A stretch of 56,000 nucleotides of DNA from contig NZ_KB849630.1 of the NCBI RefSeq assembly GCF_000368685.1, positions 1 to 56,000 of the forward strand, in the 5' to 3' direction. Origin of the DNA: Acinetobacter baylyi DSM 14961 = CIP 107474. GTDB lineage: Bacteria; Pseudomonadota; Gammaproteobacteria; Pseudomonadales; Moraxellaceae. The notes under the pieces were generated by a model, which was not told where the DNA came from, ran no database searches, and was given only the letters and a program-made list of their open reading frames with translations. Shown one piece after another: positions 31,149-40,188 of this stretch (position 1 is the stretch's first letter; every line of letters begins with the position of its first letter). The position numbers were made by a program, and so were the translations under genes.

Positions 31149-31164
31149 TGTTTCACGTGGAACC
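31149..31164. other. parS site (ParB-binding centromere), intergenic
   Basis: TGTTTCACGTGGAACC matches the parS consensus with one imperfect base pair in the palindrome. It lies between genes, 12.7 kb to the right of oriC, and mirrors the site inside recF. Confidence 0.75.
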
Positions 31165-31257
31165 TGCAGGAGTTTTTTAATAAAAAATACAACACAGCAG
31201 GTGATGAATTCTTCTACACTAGGTTTTTTTGATCAGCTTTGCGTTGTTATGCAAAAT

Positions 31258-31953
31258 ATGAAAAAGCAGCTTTTAATGGGTATTCTGGTTGGAGTGGCCA
31301 GTCTTGCACATGCCAATCTCGAACAGGTTCAACAGCAACTAAAAGCACATTATCCCAATGTCAAAATTGAGAATCTGCAAAAGACACCTATGAGCGGTAT
31401 TTACAGCGGCACATTGGATAATCAGATCGTTTATTTGGGTGAAGATGCTGAACATCTATTTGTTGGTTCCATGATTCGCTTGAAAGATCAGCGTAATCTC
31501 ACCAAAGATTTGGTGGTTCAGCAAAACAGCTTTCGTTGGAGTGATTTGCCTTTACAAGACGCCATTAAAACAGTCAAAGGTAATGGAAAACGACAGATTG
31601 CGGTATTTTCCGATCCACACTGCCCTTACTGCAAACAATTAGAACGTGAGTTAGACCGTCTGAATAATGTCACCATCTATACGTTTTTATATCCACTAAA
31701 ATCAGAATCGTTCATTCCAGCACAGCAAATCTGGTGTTCACCTAACCGCAGTTATGCTTGGAAAAATTTAATCAATCAAAACATTCAGCCGCAGGCCAGT
31801 AGTGAATGTGCTAATCCAATCCAGCGCAATCTGGCACTTGGACAACGTTTAAAAATTCAGGGCACACCTACACTGTTTTTTAGTCAAGGTTTGAAAGTGA
31901 CAGGAGTGCAAACATCTACACAGATTGAACAGATCCTGAAAGATGTACCATAA
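31258..31953 (+). CDS. Periplasmic thiol:disulfide isomerase, DsbC-like
   Basis: A 231-aa periplasmic protein with signal peptide MKKQLLMGILVGVASLAHA. The N-terminal part (NLEQVQQQLKAHYPNVKIENL) resembles the DsbC dimerisation domain. The thioredoxin fold carries the catalytic CPYC (residues 122-125 in FSDPHCPYC) and the cis-Pro loop GTPTLFF. It would rearrange disulfide bonds. The frame opens at 31132, but only the ATG at 31258 or 31249 gives a signal peptide at the N-terminus; neither has a good ribosome site. Confidence 0.85.
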   Translation: MKKQLLMGILVGVASLAHANLEQVQQQLKAHYPNVKIENLQKTPMSGIYSGTLDNQIVYLGEDAEHLFVGSMIRLKDQRNLTKDLVVQQNSFRWSDLPLQDAIKTVKGNGKRQIAVFSDPHCPYCKQLERELDRLNNVTIYTFLYPLKSESFIPAQQIWCSPNRSYAWKNLINQNIQPQASSECANPIQRNLALGQRLKIQGTPTLFFSQGLKVTGVQTSTQIEQILKDVP

Positions 31954-31954
31954 A

Positions 31955-31980
31955 AAATAGCACCTCAGTCAGGTGCTATT
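31955..31980 (-). terminator. Terminator of the small membrane-protein gene
   Basis: An AATAGCACC/GGTGCTATT stem with six A's on its left side, so the T tract appears on the minus strand after the glsB-like gene. Confidence 0.75.
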
Positions 31981-31998
31981 CATTTAATTTCTGGCGGC

Positions 31999-32253
31999 TT
32001 AACGCGTTTTATTACTGATCAGGTTGTAAATAAACAAGATGATGATGGCACCAATTACAGAAGCGATGAAGCCTGCACTGGAATTTTCGGGATAAAGTCC
32101 CAAAAAGCGTCCACCATAGGTGGCGAGTAATGAACCTGCAATACCCAGTAGTGTGGTAACGATAAAACCTGCTTTGTCATTTCCTGGATGAATCGCACGT
32201 GCAATAAGACCTGCAATAAAACCAATCACGATAGCCACAATCAATGACCACAT
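31999..32253 (-). CDS. GlsB/YeaQ/YmgE-family stress-associated membrane protein
   Basis: An 84-aa protein of three hydrophobic helices. It starts MWSLIVAIVIGFIAGLIARAI, then GFIVTTLLGIAGSLLATYGG, and SAGFIASVIGAIIILFIYN, which is the normal form of this family of small inner-membrane proteins linked to stress responses. Exact function is unknown. AAGGAG lies seven bases before the ATG. It is convergent with the DsbC-like gene. Confidence 0.9.
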   Translation of the reverse strand: MWSLIVAIVIGFIAGLIARAIHPGNDKAGFIVTTLLGIAGSLLATYGGRFLGLYPENSSAGFIASVIGAIIILFIYNLISNKTR

Positions 32254-32419
32254 AGATGTTCTCCTTATTCTTGATTTCTCTTGGTTTTATATCAACTTGT
32301 AGCTTTAGCATGACCTGCCTTGACGTAATGAAAAAGGCATACTCCGATACATCCTGTATTGTTTTTGTGCATAATGTAAATATATAGACACAAAAAATGG
32401 TGCATATGCACCATTTTGA

Positions 32420-32947
32420 TCAGAGTCCAATTTCACCAATAAAGGGTAAATGGCGATATTTCTGGTTGTAGTCGAGACCATAACCGACAATAAAGCGATC
32501 TTCTACTTCAAAGCCTAAAAATTTTACCTCAAGCTCGATTTCACGGCGTGAAGGTTTACTGACTAAAGTACAGAGTTCAATTGAGTTGGGGCCACGCGTT
32601 TGCAAAATTTCTAGGACTTTGCTGAGAGTATTACCCGAATCAATAATATCCTCTACCACCAGTACATCCTTGCCACGAATTTCGCCGTCTAGATCTTTCA
32701 AGATTTTAACGTCACGGCTAGAAACAGTACCTGCACCGTAACTAGAGACTGTCATAAAATCGAGCTCATGCGGTTTCGCAATTGCGCGACATAAATCTGC
32801 CATGAAAATAAATGAACTACGTAATAGACCGATCAATACGAGGTCTTTATGGCTATTGGCATAGTGAGCATTAATCTGTTCACCGAGCTGTTTGACTTTA
32901 GCTTGAATCTCTTCAGTAGAGATCATTACGCTCATTTCTATGGTCAT
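32420..32947 (-). CDS. hpt: Hypoxanthine phosphoribosyltransferase
   Basis: Purine-salvage enzyme converting hypoxanthine or guanine with PRPP to IMP or GMP. The 175-aa protein has the PRPP-binding [14 protein letters not shown], the flexible loop region [13 protein letters not shown] and the C-terminal [21 protein letters not shown] chose the ATG at 32947 because an AGG lies nine bases before it; the open frame starts at 32980. The neighbouring gene (guaD) is also in purine salvage and co-oriented, but a terminator lies between them. Confidence 0.93.
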   Translation of the reverse strand: MTIEMSVMISTEEIQAKVKQLGEQINAHYANSHKDLVLIGLLRSSFIFMADLCRAIAKPHELDFMTVSSYGAGTVSSRDVKILKDLDGEIRGKDVLVVEDIIDSGNTLSKVLEILQTRGPNSIELCTLVSKPSRREIELEVKFLGFEVEDRFIVGYGLDYNQKYRHLPFIGEIGL

Positions 32948-32982
32948 GTGCAAAAACCTAAAACACGAGAAAGTTTTCAAAT

Positions 32983-33008
32983 AAAAAAGGTGTTGACCAG
33001 CAACACCT
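32983..33008 (-). terminator. Terminator after guaD
   Basis: An AGGTGTTG/CAACACCT stem followed on the minus strand by TTTTTTATTT, about 150 bases past the guaD stop. Confidence 0.75.
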
Positions 33009-33165
33009 CAAAATCATAAATCGATGGCTAAAGTTTAAAACAAAAATGCGTAAGATGCATCATTTGTTATCAATAGGGTTACGTAGCGCTGCCCTAGAAC
33101 GATCTGACTTAAGTAAAAAGGCACATCCTACCAGTAAAAGCGTAAGCTTCAACACACCTTGACGC

Positions 33166-34482
33166 TTAGTCCTTCTGATAGACTTTTTGTCCATAGACAT
33201 AAGTGGCTTCGACATTACGATCATCCCCCATGGTAAATAGCGCAAATAGTGCATCTTCCAGAGATTTTGACTTGCTTTGACGTAATCGTTGCAACAGGGT
33301 TGCTTTGAGATCCAGCACGACAAAATCCGCTTCTTTACCGATATTAAAATTACCCAGTTTATCGTCCAGATCCAGCGCTTTGGCAGCACCTAGCGTGGCA
33401 TGATAGAACGACTCATAGGCAGACAGCTTATCACCTTGAAGCTGTTGAACCTTGTAGGCTTCATTCACGGTTTGTAACAGACTAAACGATGTCCCTGCCC
33501 CAATGTCGGTACCCAATCCTACTTTTACCTGTTTTTCCCAAGTCTTTTTCAATGGAAATAAACCACTTCCTAAAAACAGATTGGAGGTTGGACAAAACGC
33601 GATAGCAGAATCGGTCTGGTGCATACATTGCCATTCATCTTCTTCTAGATGAACACAATGCGCAAACACTGAACGTTTGCCAGTGAGTCCGTGGTGATGA
33701 TAAACATCCAGATAGCCTTTTTGCTGTGGAAACAAATCTTTAACCCACGCAATCTCATCTTTGTTTTCACTTAAATGCGTATGTACATAGACATCGGGGT
33801 ATTCCTGTTTTAGTTGTCCTGCTTTTTCCAGTTGCTCTGGTGTTGAAGTGGGCGCAAATCGAGGCGTAATAGCATATAGTGCTCTGCCCTTACCATGCCA
33901 CTTTTCAATGAGTGTCTTGGATTCTTCATAGGCACGTTCTGCGGTATCACACAGTCCTTCAGGTGCATGACGATCCATGAGCACCTTACCTGCAATCAAA
34001 CGCATTTGAAGCGCTTCTGCTGCTTCAAACAAAGCATCTACAGATTCGGGATGAACAGTACAAAATACCAAAGCAGTGGTTGTACCATTTTTCAGTAATT
34101 CTTGCACAAAGAAATCGGCAATGCCTTTGGCATAGTGAGGGTTTTTAAACTGTAATTCGGTTGGGAAAGTATAAGTATTTAGCCAGCTGAGCAGTTGCTC
34201 ACCATAAGCACCGACCATTTCTGTTTGTGGATAATGAATGTGTGTGTCGATAAAGCCAGGAATAATCAGTTGTTCAGGATAATGTTCAATGATATCGGTA
34301 TCGCTTAAATGCTGATTTAACTCATCCCAATGACCAAATTGACGAATCTTGCCTTGTTCGACAATCATCAGACCATCTTCAAAATAACGAACCTGTTGTG
34401 AAATTTGATCTGCCTGAGAAACCAGTGACTGAATATCTAAAAAGCGACCACGGATCACGGTCTTCTGAATGGGAAAAGACAT
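33166..34482 (-). CDS. guaD: Guanine deaminase
   Basis: Amidohydrolase that deaminates guanine to xanthine. The 438-aa protein has the metal-binding IPGFIDTHIHYPQTE, the HTHLSENKDE catalytic region, FAHCVHL, SDSAIAFCPTSN-type segment and GLGTDIGAGTSFSLL. The ATG at 34482 has an AGG seven bases upstream; an in-frame TTG lies six bases earlier. It is divergent from the next gene with little space between them. Together with hpt it serves guanine reuse and breakdown. Confidence 0.93.
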   Translation of the reverse strand: MSFPIQKTVIRGRFLDIQSLVSQADQISQQVRYFEDGLMIVEQGKIRQFGHWDELNQHLSDTDIIEHYPEQLIIPGFIDTHIHYPQTEMVGAYGEQLLSWLNTYTFPTELQFKNPHYAKGIADFFVQELLKNGTTTALVFCTVHPESVDALFEAAEALQMRLIAGKVLMDRHAPEGLCDTAERAYEESKTLIEKWHGKGRALYAITPRFAPTSTPEQLEKAGQLKQEYPDVYVHTHLSENKDEIAWVKDLFPQQKGYLDVYHHHGLTGKRSVFAHCVHLEEDEWQCMHQTDSAIAFCPTSNLFLGSGLFPLKKTWEKQVKVGLGTDIGAGTSFSLLQTVNEAYKVQQLQGDKLSAYESFYHATLGAAKALDLDDKLGNFNIGKEADFVVLDLKATLLQRLRQSKSKSLEDALFALFTMGDDRNVEATYVYGQKVYQKD

Positions 34483-34555
34483 ACTCAAACCTACAACTTG
34501 TAATTTTTTCGATTGATTGTACCGTATTTATCAAGATTTAGACCGACTATATGCC

Positions 34556-35188
34556 ATGACAAGAGATGATTATTACAAATCTGGAATAACCAACGAATTG
34601 GATTTGAGCAAAGTATTTGTACACTCTCATCTGGCTTTGCAGTACATGGTATTCTCCAATCAGGCACTGTATCAGCGTTTAAAAGCACTCTATTCAATTC
34701 ACCCAGAGGCTTATCTGGCGGCTGGCATCATTAGACAATTGGTTTGGTCTACATTACACCAACAGCAATATGATATAAGGCACATGGAAATCGATGTTGT
34801 TTTTTATGATCCAGATTTAAAACATATAAGTGAGAAAGACATTCAGGCTGCATTACATCAATTATTTCCAGATAATGTTTGGGATGTGGTGAATCAGGCC
34901 ACTGTGCATCATTGGTATGTCACAGAACAAGGTAAAAAAATATCACCTTATTTGTCCTTGATTGATGCACTTGCAACTTGGCCTGAAACGGCGACTGCGA
35001 TCGCAGTTCGTTTAAACCATGATGATCAGCTTGAAATTATTGCGCCCTTCGGTTTAGAGGATTTGTTTGAATTAAAACTACGCTGGAATTCGAAATTAGT
35101 ATCTAAACCGTTATTTTTAGATCGTATTCGGCAGAAAAACTGGATCGAACGTTGGCCCAAACTCAAGATCATGAATACCCCAGAATAA
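34556..35188 (+). CDS. Nucleotidyltransferase-family protein (DUF925 / NTP_transf_6 type)
   Basis: A 210-aa soluble protein with the pattern of this uncharacterised nucleotidyltransferase-like family: AAGIIRQLVW near the start, an acidic IDVVFYDPD, FPDNVWDVVNQATVHHWY, the SLIDALATWPETATAIAVRL block and APFGLEDLFELKLRWN. Target and activity are unknown. The start is uncertain. The frame reaches a TTG at 34517; I give the first ATG (34556), and neither has a visible ribosome site. Confidence 0.75.
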   Translation: MTRDDYYKSGITNELDLSKVFVHSHLALQYMVFSNQALYQRLKALYSIHPEAYLAAGIIRQLVWSTLHQQQYDIRHMEIDVVFYDPDLKHISEKDIQAALHQLFPDNVWDVVNQATVHHWYVTEQGKKISPYLSLIDALATWPETATAIAVRLNHDDQLEIIAPFGLEDLFELKLRWNSKLVSKPLFLDRIRQKNWIERWPKLKIMNTPE

Positions 35189-35236
35189 GAGACCTTTTAT
35201 CTGCAGGATAAAAGGTCTGATTGATGCCGTTTAAAC

Positions 35237-36196
35237 TTATTCTGAAAGCTGTTTTTGATGATGACGCACTGACAACCATGCGGTGATGCCCAAAACAATC
35301 ACAATAAAGCCGAGTGAGACCCAGATTGGCATATGAAATACATCCAGCATCAGCATTTTGAAACCGATAAATACCAAGATGATCCCTAGACCATACGGTA
35401 AGTAATGCATTTTGGATGCAGCACCTGCCAATAAGAAGAACATGGCACGTAAACCCAAAATTGCCATTAAGTTTGCGGTAAGGACAATAAACGGATCGGT
35501 GGTGACCGCAAAAATTGCAGGAATCGAATCTACTGCAAAGATTACATCAGAGAACTCAACCAGAATTAGCACAATAAATAACGGCGTTGCCCATAACACA
35601 CCATTTTCTTTTACAAAAAAACGGTCGCCGTGAAAACTTTGAGTGATCCGCATGCGGCTACGTAACCACTTGAGTAATTTCATGTCTTCGATATTAGGGT
35701 CTTCTTCACCCTGTCCTTTCAGGAATTTAAAGCCTGTGTAGACCAAGAAGGCACCAAAAATATATAGAACCCATGAAAATTCCTGTACAAACCATGCGCC
35801 GATGAAAATAAAAATACTGCGTAGAACAATTGCACCTAATACCCCATACAGCAGGATTTTACGTTGTAAGCCTGCAGGTACTGCAAATGCCGCGAAAATC
35901 ATCAGCCAGACAAACACGTTGTCAATCGCCAGCGATTTTTCCAGTAAGTAACCTGCCAGATATTCCATGGTTTTTTGGTTGGCGATTGCCAGCGTTGCTG
36001 TATGTTGCAAGTACAGCCATAAGCCTCCTGCAAACAGCATAGCGACTGTGACCCAAGCAATACTCCAAATCAGTGCCTGCCTAATGGGAACATCGTCAGA
36101 TTTTTTTTGTTTAAACCCAAGAAAGTCGATAAGCAGCATCACAAAGACGATGCTAAAAAACATCAGATACAGCCAAGGATTGCCAATAGAGTCCAT
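35237..36196 (-). CDS. TerC/Alx-family integral membrane protein, probable Mn2+ exporter
   Basis: A 319-aa inner-membrane protein with about nine TM helices. Conserved acidic residues typical of TerC occur in LLEKSLAIDNVFVWLMIF and LVEFSDVIFAVDSIPAIFA. TerC/Alx proteins are linked to manganese export or metal homeostasis. The ATG at 36196 has AAGGAGA before it. The long 5' leader carries a yybP-ykoY (manganese) riboswitch, which strongly supports a manganese role here. Confidence 0.9.
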   Translation of the reverse strand: MDSIGNPWLYLMFFSIVFVMLLIDFLGFKQKKSDDVPIRQALIWSIAWVTVAMLFAGGLWLYLQHTATLAIANQKTMEYLAGYLLEKSLAIDNVFVWLMIFAAFAVPAGLQRKILLYGVLGAIVLRSIFIFIGAWFVQEFSWVLYIFGAFLVYTGFKFLKGQGEEDPNIEDMKLLKWLRSRMRITQSFHGDRFFVKENGVLWATPLFIVLILVEFSDVIFAVDSIPAIFAVTTDPFIVLTANLMAILGLRAMFFLLAGAASKMHYLPYGLGIILVFIGFKMLMLDVFHMPIWVSLGFIVIVLGITAWLSVRHHQKQLSE

Positions 36197-36204
36197 TTTT
36201 CTCT

Positions 36205-36402
36205 CCTTCTCTGGCAATCAGTCATAAAAAAACCTCGACCAGTTGCCAGATGAAATAAAACATCTGAGTCAACATGATCAAGGTCTTGCCTACACTGAAA
36301 TGGTCTTCAGTGCTCAGATACCGACTTTTTTCAAAGTGTATTGACGATATCTGACACGCGTTGAGAAATTCTCTTGGCGTTTGGAGGAGGCTACTCCCCT
36401 TG
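36205..36402 (-). ncRNA. yybP-ykoY manganese riboswitch upstream of the TerC-family gene
   Basis: Read on the minus strand, the leader begins with GGGGAGTAGCC (36389-36399), the hallmark loop of the yybP-ykoY class. This is followed by a GC stem region, GTCAATAC-like and TGTTGAC elements, and a helix CAGATG/CATCTG (36248-36266) near a T run before the ribosome site. E. coli alx has the same riboswitch. The boundaries are approximate; the secondary structure was judged by eye only. Confidence 0.75.
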
Positions 36403-36497
36403 TCAAACTAAATTTATTTTTGGATAAAAAGCATCCAAATGTCTGGCTAGGATGCCATAAATGATTTTAAATCGCAAGTGATATACACTGCCCTATA

Positions 36498-37094
36498 CTA
36501 TTTGATCAGGCCCCGATCTAACAATGGCTTACCCACCCATCGATAAATATTCAGTGCAATCTGCATAAAGACTTGGTGATAATGCTGCCAGAGATAAAAT
36601 CCAATCAAATTGACAAACAAGGCCAGTATAAAGGCGCCCAGCATATCTAGCGGAAAGTGCACCCCCACATAAATCCTTGACCAAGCCACTGCAAAGGCAA
36701 GCCCCAGTAAAATACCACCAGCCAGTTTACGTCCTGCAAAGCAGTAAGATAAGGCAATGGTGCTAAAAATGAGCATATGGTTACTCGGAAAAGATGCAGT
36801 TGGCTGATGCTCAATCAAGGTTCTTCCCACCTCCATCACAAAGGGACGTGGATGAGGATAAATCATTGAAATTAAATAACCGAGCAACAATGAAACGGCA
36901 GTGAGAGCGACGGCTTTAAATGCACGTTCTTTGAGTTGTAAATCGCCATAGCACCACAAAAAAACCAGTAAACCCAGCAAGATATATAGCAGATCATTGG
37001 CGACAAAAATGGCCAGATGAATCATGACGGGTTTGGCATCGGTAGATGCATTCAAGGCGCTAAACAAGGCTAGATTGAGGGTTTCAATCGGCAT
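36498..37094 (-). CDS. PAP2-family phosphatase
   Basis: A 198-aa inner-membrane protein with about five or six TM helices. The phosphatase signature is seen as PHPRP, SFPSNHMLIF and SRIYVGVHFPLDMLGA, giving the three motifs of the acid-phosphatase/PAP2 superfamily. It may be an undecaprenyl-diphosphate phosphatase or a lipid A-linked phosphatase; sequence alone does not say. The ATG at 37094 has GGAG five bases upstream; the frame opens earlier at a TTG (37124). Confidence 0.85.
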   Translation of the reverse strand: MPIETLNLALFSALNASTDAKPVMIHLAIFVANDLLYILLGLLVFLWCYGDLQLKERAFKAVALTAVSLLLGYLISMIYPHPRPFVMEVGRTLIEHQPTASFPSNHMLIFSTIALSYCFAGRKLAGGILLGLAFAVAWSRIYVGVHFPLDMLGAFILALFVNLIGFYLWQHYHQVFMQIALNIYRWVGKPLLDRGLIK

Positions 37095-37210
37095 TCCCAC
37101 TCCATTGTTCAGAAAATGAAGCAAGCATGATAAAGAAATCAGTTCTGAGCGGAATTGGAAATTATGACAGTTTTGTAATATTTGAATGGAAAGTAATCAC
37201 TTCGAATGCT

Positions 37211-37255
37211 AAAACCAAGCTGGATCATCTACCAGATGTACTCCAACTTGGTTTT
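37211..37255. terminator. Probable terminator after mpl
   Basis: An AAAACCAAG/CTTGGTTTT stem with a second TGGA/TCCA pairing and a long loop, placed directly after the mpl stop on the minus strand. T tracts are only four bases. Confidence 0.55.
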
Positions 37256-37265
37256 GCGCTTAATT

Positions 37266-38627
37266 TTAAGCTTGTAATGCAGTCAGCAACTTCTGGTGTA
37301 AACCACCAAAACCACCATTTGACATAATCACGACAGCATCGCCATCAGCTGCTTCTTGTGTAATTCGGTGGATAATATCCTCCAGAGAGCGACTGACTTG
37401 TGCATGATTGGTGGCTGCGTCAATCACAGGCTGTAAATCCCAGTCGAGACCTTCTGGTTGATACCAGATCACTTCATCGGCCAAACGTGCTGAATGTGCG
37501 AGCCCCTCTTTGTGACTGCCCATACGCATGGTATTGGAACGTGGTTCGATAATTGCCCATAAACGACGTTCACCCAGACGTTTGCGAGCCCCCTCCAGTG
37601 TGGTTTCAATCGCAGTCGGATGATGTGCAAAGTCATCATAGACTTCCACACCACGTACGGTATCGAGTAGCTCCATACGACGTTTAACCCCACCAAAATT
37701 TGACAAAGCTTCACAGGCTTGTTCGATAGTGACACCTACATGCTGTGCGGCTGCAATGGTCGCCAAGGCATTCGCAACGCTATGCTGCCCTGTCATATTC
37801 CATTTGACTTCACCCTGAACTACACCGTGTTCGAGCACTTTAAAATGACTGCCATCGCTGCAAAGCTGTTCGGCACTGATTTGTGCATCGTTGGCTTTAA
37901 GACTGGTACGTACAACAGGTGTCCAGCATCCCATTGCCAGCACATCATCGATATTGGTTTCAGTCACTGGCGTAATAATGCAGCCTTCACTCGGAATGGT
38001 GCGAACCAAATGGTGAAACTGTTTTTGAATGGCGGCCAGATCATCAAAGATATCGGCGTGATCAAATTCAAGGTTATTTAAGATGGCTGTTTTAGGATGA
38101 TAATGAACAAATTTGGAGCGTTTATCAAAAAATGCAGAATCGTATTCGTCTGCTTCTACACAAAAATATTTTCCGTCGCCCAACCGCGCACTTTCGCTAA
38201 AACCCAGTGGTACACCACCAATCAGAAAGCCAGGATTGAGACCAGCCTGATCCAGCACCCATGCCAGCATGGTGGTGGTGGTAGTTTTGCCATGTGTACC
38301 TGCTACACCCAATACATGTTTACCCTGCAATACATGATCGGCCAGAAATTGCGGACCAGAAATATACGGCAAGCCTTCATTGAGCATATATTCAACCGCA
38401 TCAATCCCGCGTTTCATGGCATTGCCCACAATCACCAGATCTGGATGAGGCTGTAAATGGCTTCGGTCGTAGCCTTGCATCAGTTGAATGCCTGCATTTT
38501 CGAGTTGAGTCGACATCGGTGGATAGACATTCGCATCTGAACCAGTAACCTTATGCCCTAAATCACGTGCCAACAGTGCCAAAGAGCCCATAAAGGTGCC
38601 ACAAATACCTAAAATATGCAGATGCAT
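37266..38627 (-). CDS. mpl: UDP-MurNAc:L-Ala-gamma-D-Glu-meso-DAP ligase
   Basis: Murein-recycling ligase that joins recovered tripeptide to UDP-MurNAc in the cytoplasm. The 453-aa protein has the Mpl-specific N-terminus MHLHILGICGTFMGSLALLA, the ATP-binding GVAGTHGKTTTTTMLAW, the VEADEYDSAFFDKRSKFVHY block and a C-terminal YDDFAHHPTAIETTLEGAR. It works in the same process as anmK (4.8 kb) and the lytic transglycosylase (41.9 kb). It is a single gene on the minus strand. Confidence 0.95.
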   Translation of the reverse strand: MHLHILGICGTFMGSLALLARDLGHKVTGSDANVYPPMSTQLENAGIQLMQGYDRSHLQPHPDLVIVGNAMKRGIDAVEYMLNEGLPYISGPQFLADHVLQGKHVLGVAGTHGKTTTTTMLAWVLDQAGLNPGFLIGGVPLGFSESARLGDGKYFCVEADEYDSAFFDKRSKFVHYHPKTAILNNLEFDHADIFDDLAAIQKQFHHLVRTIPSEGCIITPVTETNIDDVLAMGCWTPVVRTSLKANDAQISAEQLCSDGSHFKVLEHGVVQGEVKWNMTGQHSVANALATIAAAQHVGVTIEQACEALSNFGGVKRRMELLDTVRGVEVYDDFAHHPTAIETTLEGARKRLGERRLWAIIEPRSNTMRMGSHKEGLAHSARLADEVIWYQPEGLDWDLQPVIDAATNHAQVSRSLEDIIHRITQEAADGDAVVIMSNGGFGGLHQKLLTALQA

Positions 38628-38890
38628 AACTTGTCTACTCCACTACCCTGCACCAGCTTTTCTATATGTATGTGCTGGTATCAGATCAAATTAAATTGAT
38701 AGCAACGATAACAAGGCTCTTTTAGAAAAGATAGTGAAAACTCATGCGAGAAACTGGCTTTGCTGTTGCATTTCGGTGAATGCTTGAGATTAATTTTTTA
38801 TGGATCAGATTTTTTCTATAATTCCTCTTTATACTATTCTGCATCTAACTTTTATGCTCATTATGGCTTATTCTTTTAAAGGATATTGAT

Positions 38891-39238
38891 TTGAATCCGA
38901 CATTTATTGCGCTTGGATGTTTAATTATCTCGAATTGCTTTATGACCATGGCATGGTATGGGCATCTTAAGTTTTTACATCATGCCCCTTTATGGCAAGC
39001 CATTTTGTTTGGCTGGATCATTGCATTACTTGAATACAGTTTTATGATTCCTGCCACACGTTATCTGGATCAGCAAGGCTGGAGTCTGGGGCAAATGAAG
39101 ATTACGCAGGAAGTCGTGACTTTACTGGTATTTACCCCATTTATGCTGTTTATGTTTAAACAACCTTTTAAACTCGATTATTTATGGGCCATGGCGTGTT
39201 TGATGGGATGTGTTTATTTTGTATTTCGGAGCCAGTAG
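38891..39238 (+). CDS. DUF486 / DMT-family small membrane protein
   Basis: A 115-aa protein with four TM helices of the DUF486 family, distantly related to small drug/metabolite transporters. It has LEYSFMIPATRYLDQQGWSLGQMKITQEVV, split across the centre, as the family block. The start is a TTG at 38891 with AAAGGA seven bases before it; the next in-frame ATG would delete most of helix 1. Function is unknown. A terminator follows directly. Confidence 0.85.
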   Translation: MNPTFIALGCLIISNCFMTMAWYGHLKFLHHAPLWQAILFGWIIALLEYSFMIPATRYLDQQGWSLGQMKITQEVVTLLVFTPFMLFMFKQPFKLDYLWAMACLMGCVYFVFRSQ

Positions 39239-39250
39239 TAAATAAAAATC

Positions 39251-39282
39251 AAAAAAAAGCCCGACATCCTGTCGAGCTTTTT
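39251..39282 (+). terminator. Terminator after the DUF486 gene
   Basis: An AAAAAGC-CGAC/GTCG-GCTTTTT stem with one mismatch, ending in a T run. Confidence 0.85.
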
Positions 39283-39436
39283 GTATCTTGCTGTTTAGGT
39301 ATAACGCCTGTCGTACCTCATGCTCCTGATGCGAGAACTTATGATGATTGTTTTGCGTTCCAGAACGTCGTGTTCCCTGATGTATGCATCTTAGATCCAG
39401 CCTAAGATGATGCCTTGTCAAAAATTTCCTGAAACC

Positions 39437-39467
39437 TTGTCAGTAAATGCTGACAATGTGCTGTCAG
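39437..39467. promoter_or_regulatory. Cluster of TGTCAG half-sites upstream of purE
   Basis: TTGTCAG (39437-39443), CTGACAA (39450-39456) and CTGTCAG (39461-39467) form two overlapping inverted repeats, ending 15 bases before the purE -35. This may be an operator. Confidence 0.3.
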
Positions 39468-39482
39468 AATTTTCCAAGAATT

Positions 39483-39511
39483 TTGGAGACGCCGAAAAAA
39501 GACGCTATAAT
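39483..39511 (+). promoter_or_regulatory. Promoter of purE-purK
   Basis: -35 TTGGAG (39483-39488), a 17-bp spacer and a perfect -10 TATAAT (39506-39511), about 78 bases before the purE start. Confidence 0.75.
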
Positions 39512-39588
39512 GTTGCAATCATTCATGTACTTCTTGGCGTAAGCCGAGATATCCCGTCTTTTCTTTTATTTACTCTTTGGAAATGCCA

Positions 39589-40104
39589 ATGAACGCGGTC
39601 GCAGCGAAAGATGCTCAACCCTTAGTCGGAATTATTATGGGTTCTCAATCGGATTGGGCAACTCTAGAACATACTGCCAATATGTTGAAACAACTTGGTG
39701 TACCTTTTGAAGCTGAAGTTGTTTCCGCACACCGGACACCAGACCGTTTATTTGAATACGCAGAAACTGCGCGTGACCGTGGTATTCAGGTGATCATTGC
39801 AGGTGCAGGTGGTGCCGCGCATTTACCAGGGATGTGTGCTGCCAAAACCGATTTACCCGTTTTAGGTGTTCCTGTGAAATCATCAATTTTAAATGGTGTG
39901 GATTCTTTGCTTTCAATTGTACAAATGCCTGCAGGTATTGCAGTGGGTACATTGGCGATAGGCCCTGCGGGTGCAACCAATGCTGCGATTATGGCAGCCC
40001 AGATTCTTGGCTTGACCCGTCCAGAGATTGCAAAAAATGTTGTAGATTTTCGTGCGGCCCAAACCGACAAGGTTGCTAGCAATAATATTCCAGGCCAAGC
40101 GTGA
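39589..40104 (+). CDS. purE: N5-carboxyaminoimidazole ribonucleotide mutase
   Basis: Catalyses the second half of AIR carboxylation in purine synthesis. The 171-aa protein has [14 protein letters not shown] near the N-terminus, [14 protein letters not shown] and [13 protein letters not shown], the PurE class I motifs. I chose the ATG at 39589 (MNAVAAKD), with GGA seven bases upstream; earlier in-frame starts at 39577 and 39583 are less likely. It is followed by purK after 84 bases, most likely as an operon. Confidence 0.95.
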   Translation: MNAVAAKDAQPLVGIIMGSQSDWATLEHTANMLKQLGVPFEAEVVSAHRTPDRLFEYAETARDRGIQVIIAGAGGAAHLPGMCAAKTDLPVLGVPVKSSILNGVDSLLSIVQMPAGIAVGTLAIGPAGATNAAIMAAQILGLTRPEIAKNVVDFRAAQTDKVASNNIPGQA

Positions 40105-40188
40105 GAATAAGCAGACTTAAAGCGTCGCTTTAAGCTTTTGCCTGACGCGCAAGACTCTAGGCGATAGCCAAAGGTGCTGAGTGAAAAT

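Noticed and set aside
33060..33389. 109-codon minus-strand ORF at the 3' end of guaD
   Set aside because: It is a different frame of guaD running into the intergenic gap, with no ribosome site or family resemblance.
39184..39592. Plus-strand ORFs in the gap before purE
   Set aside because: They run through the DUF486 gene end, a terminator and the purE promoter, with no ribosome site or recognisable protein pattern.
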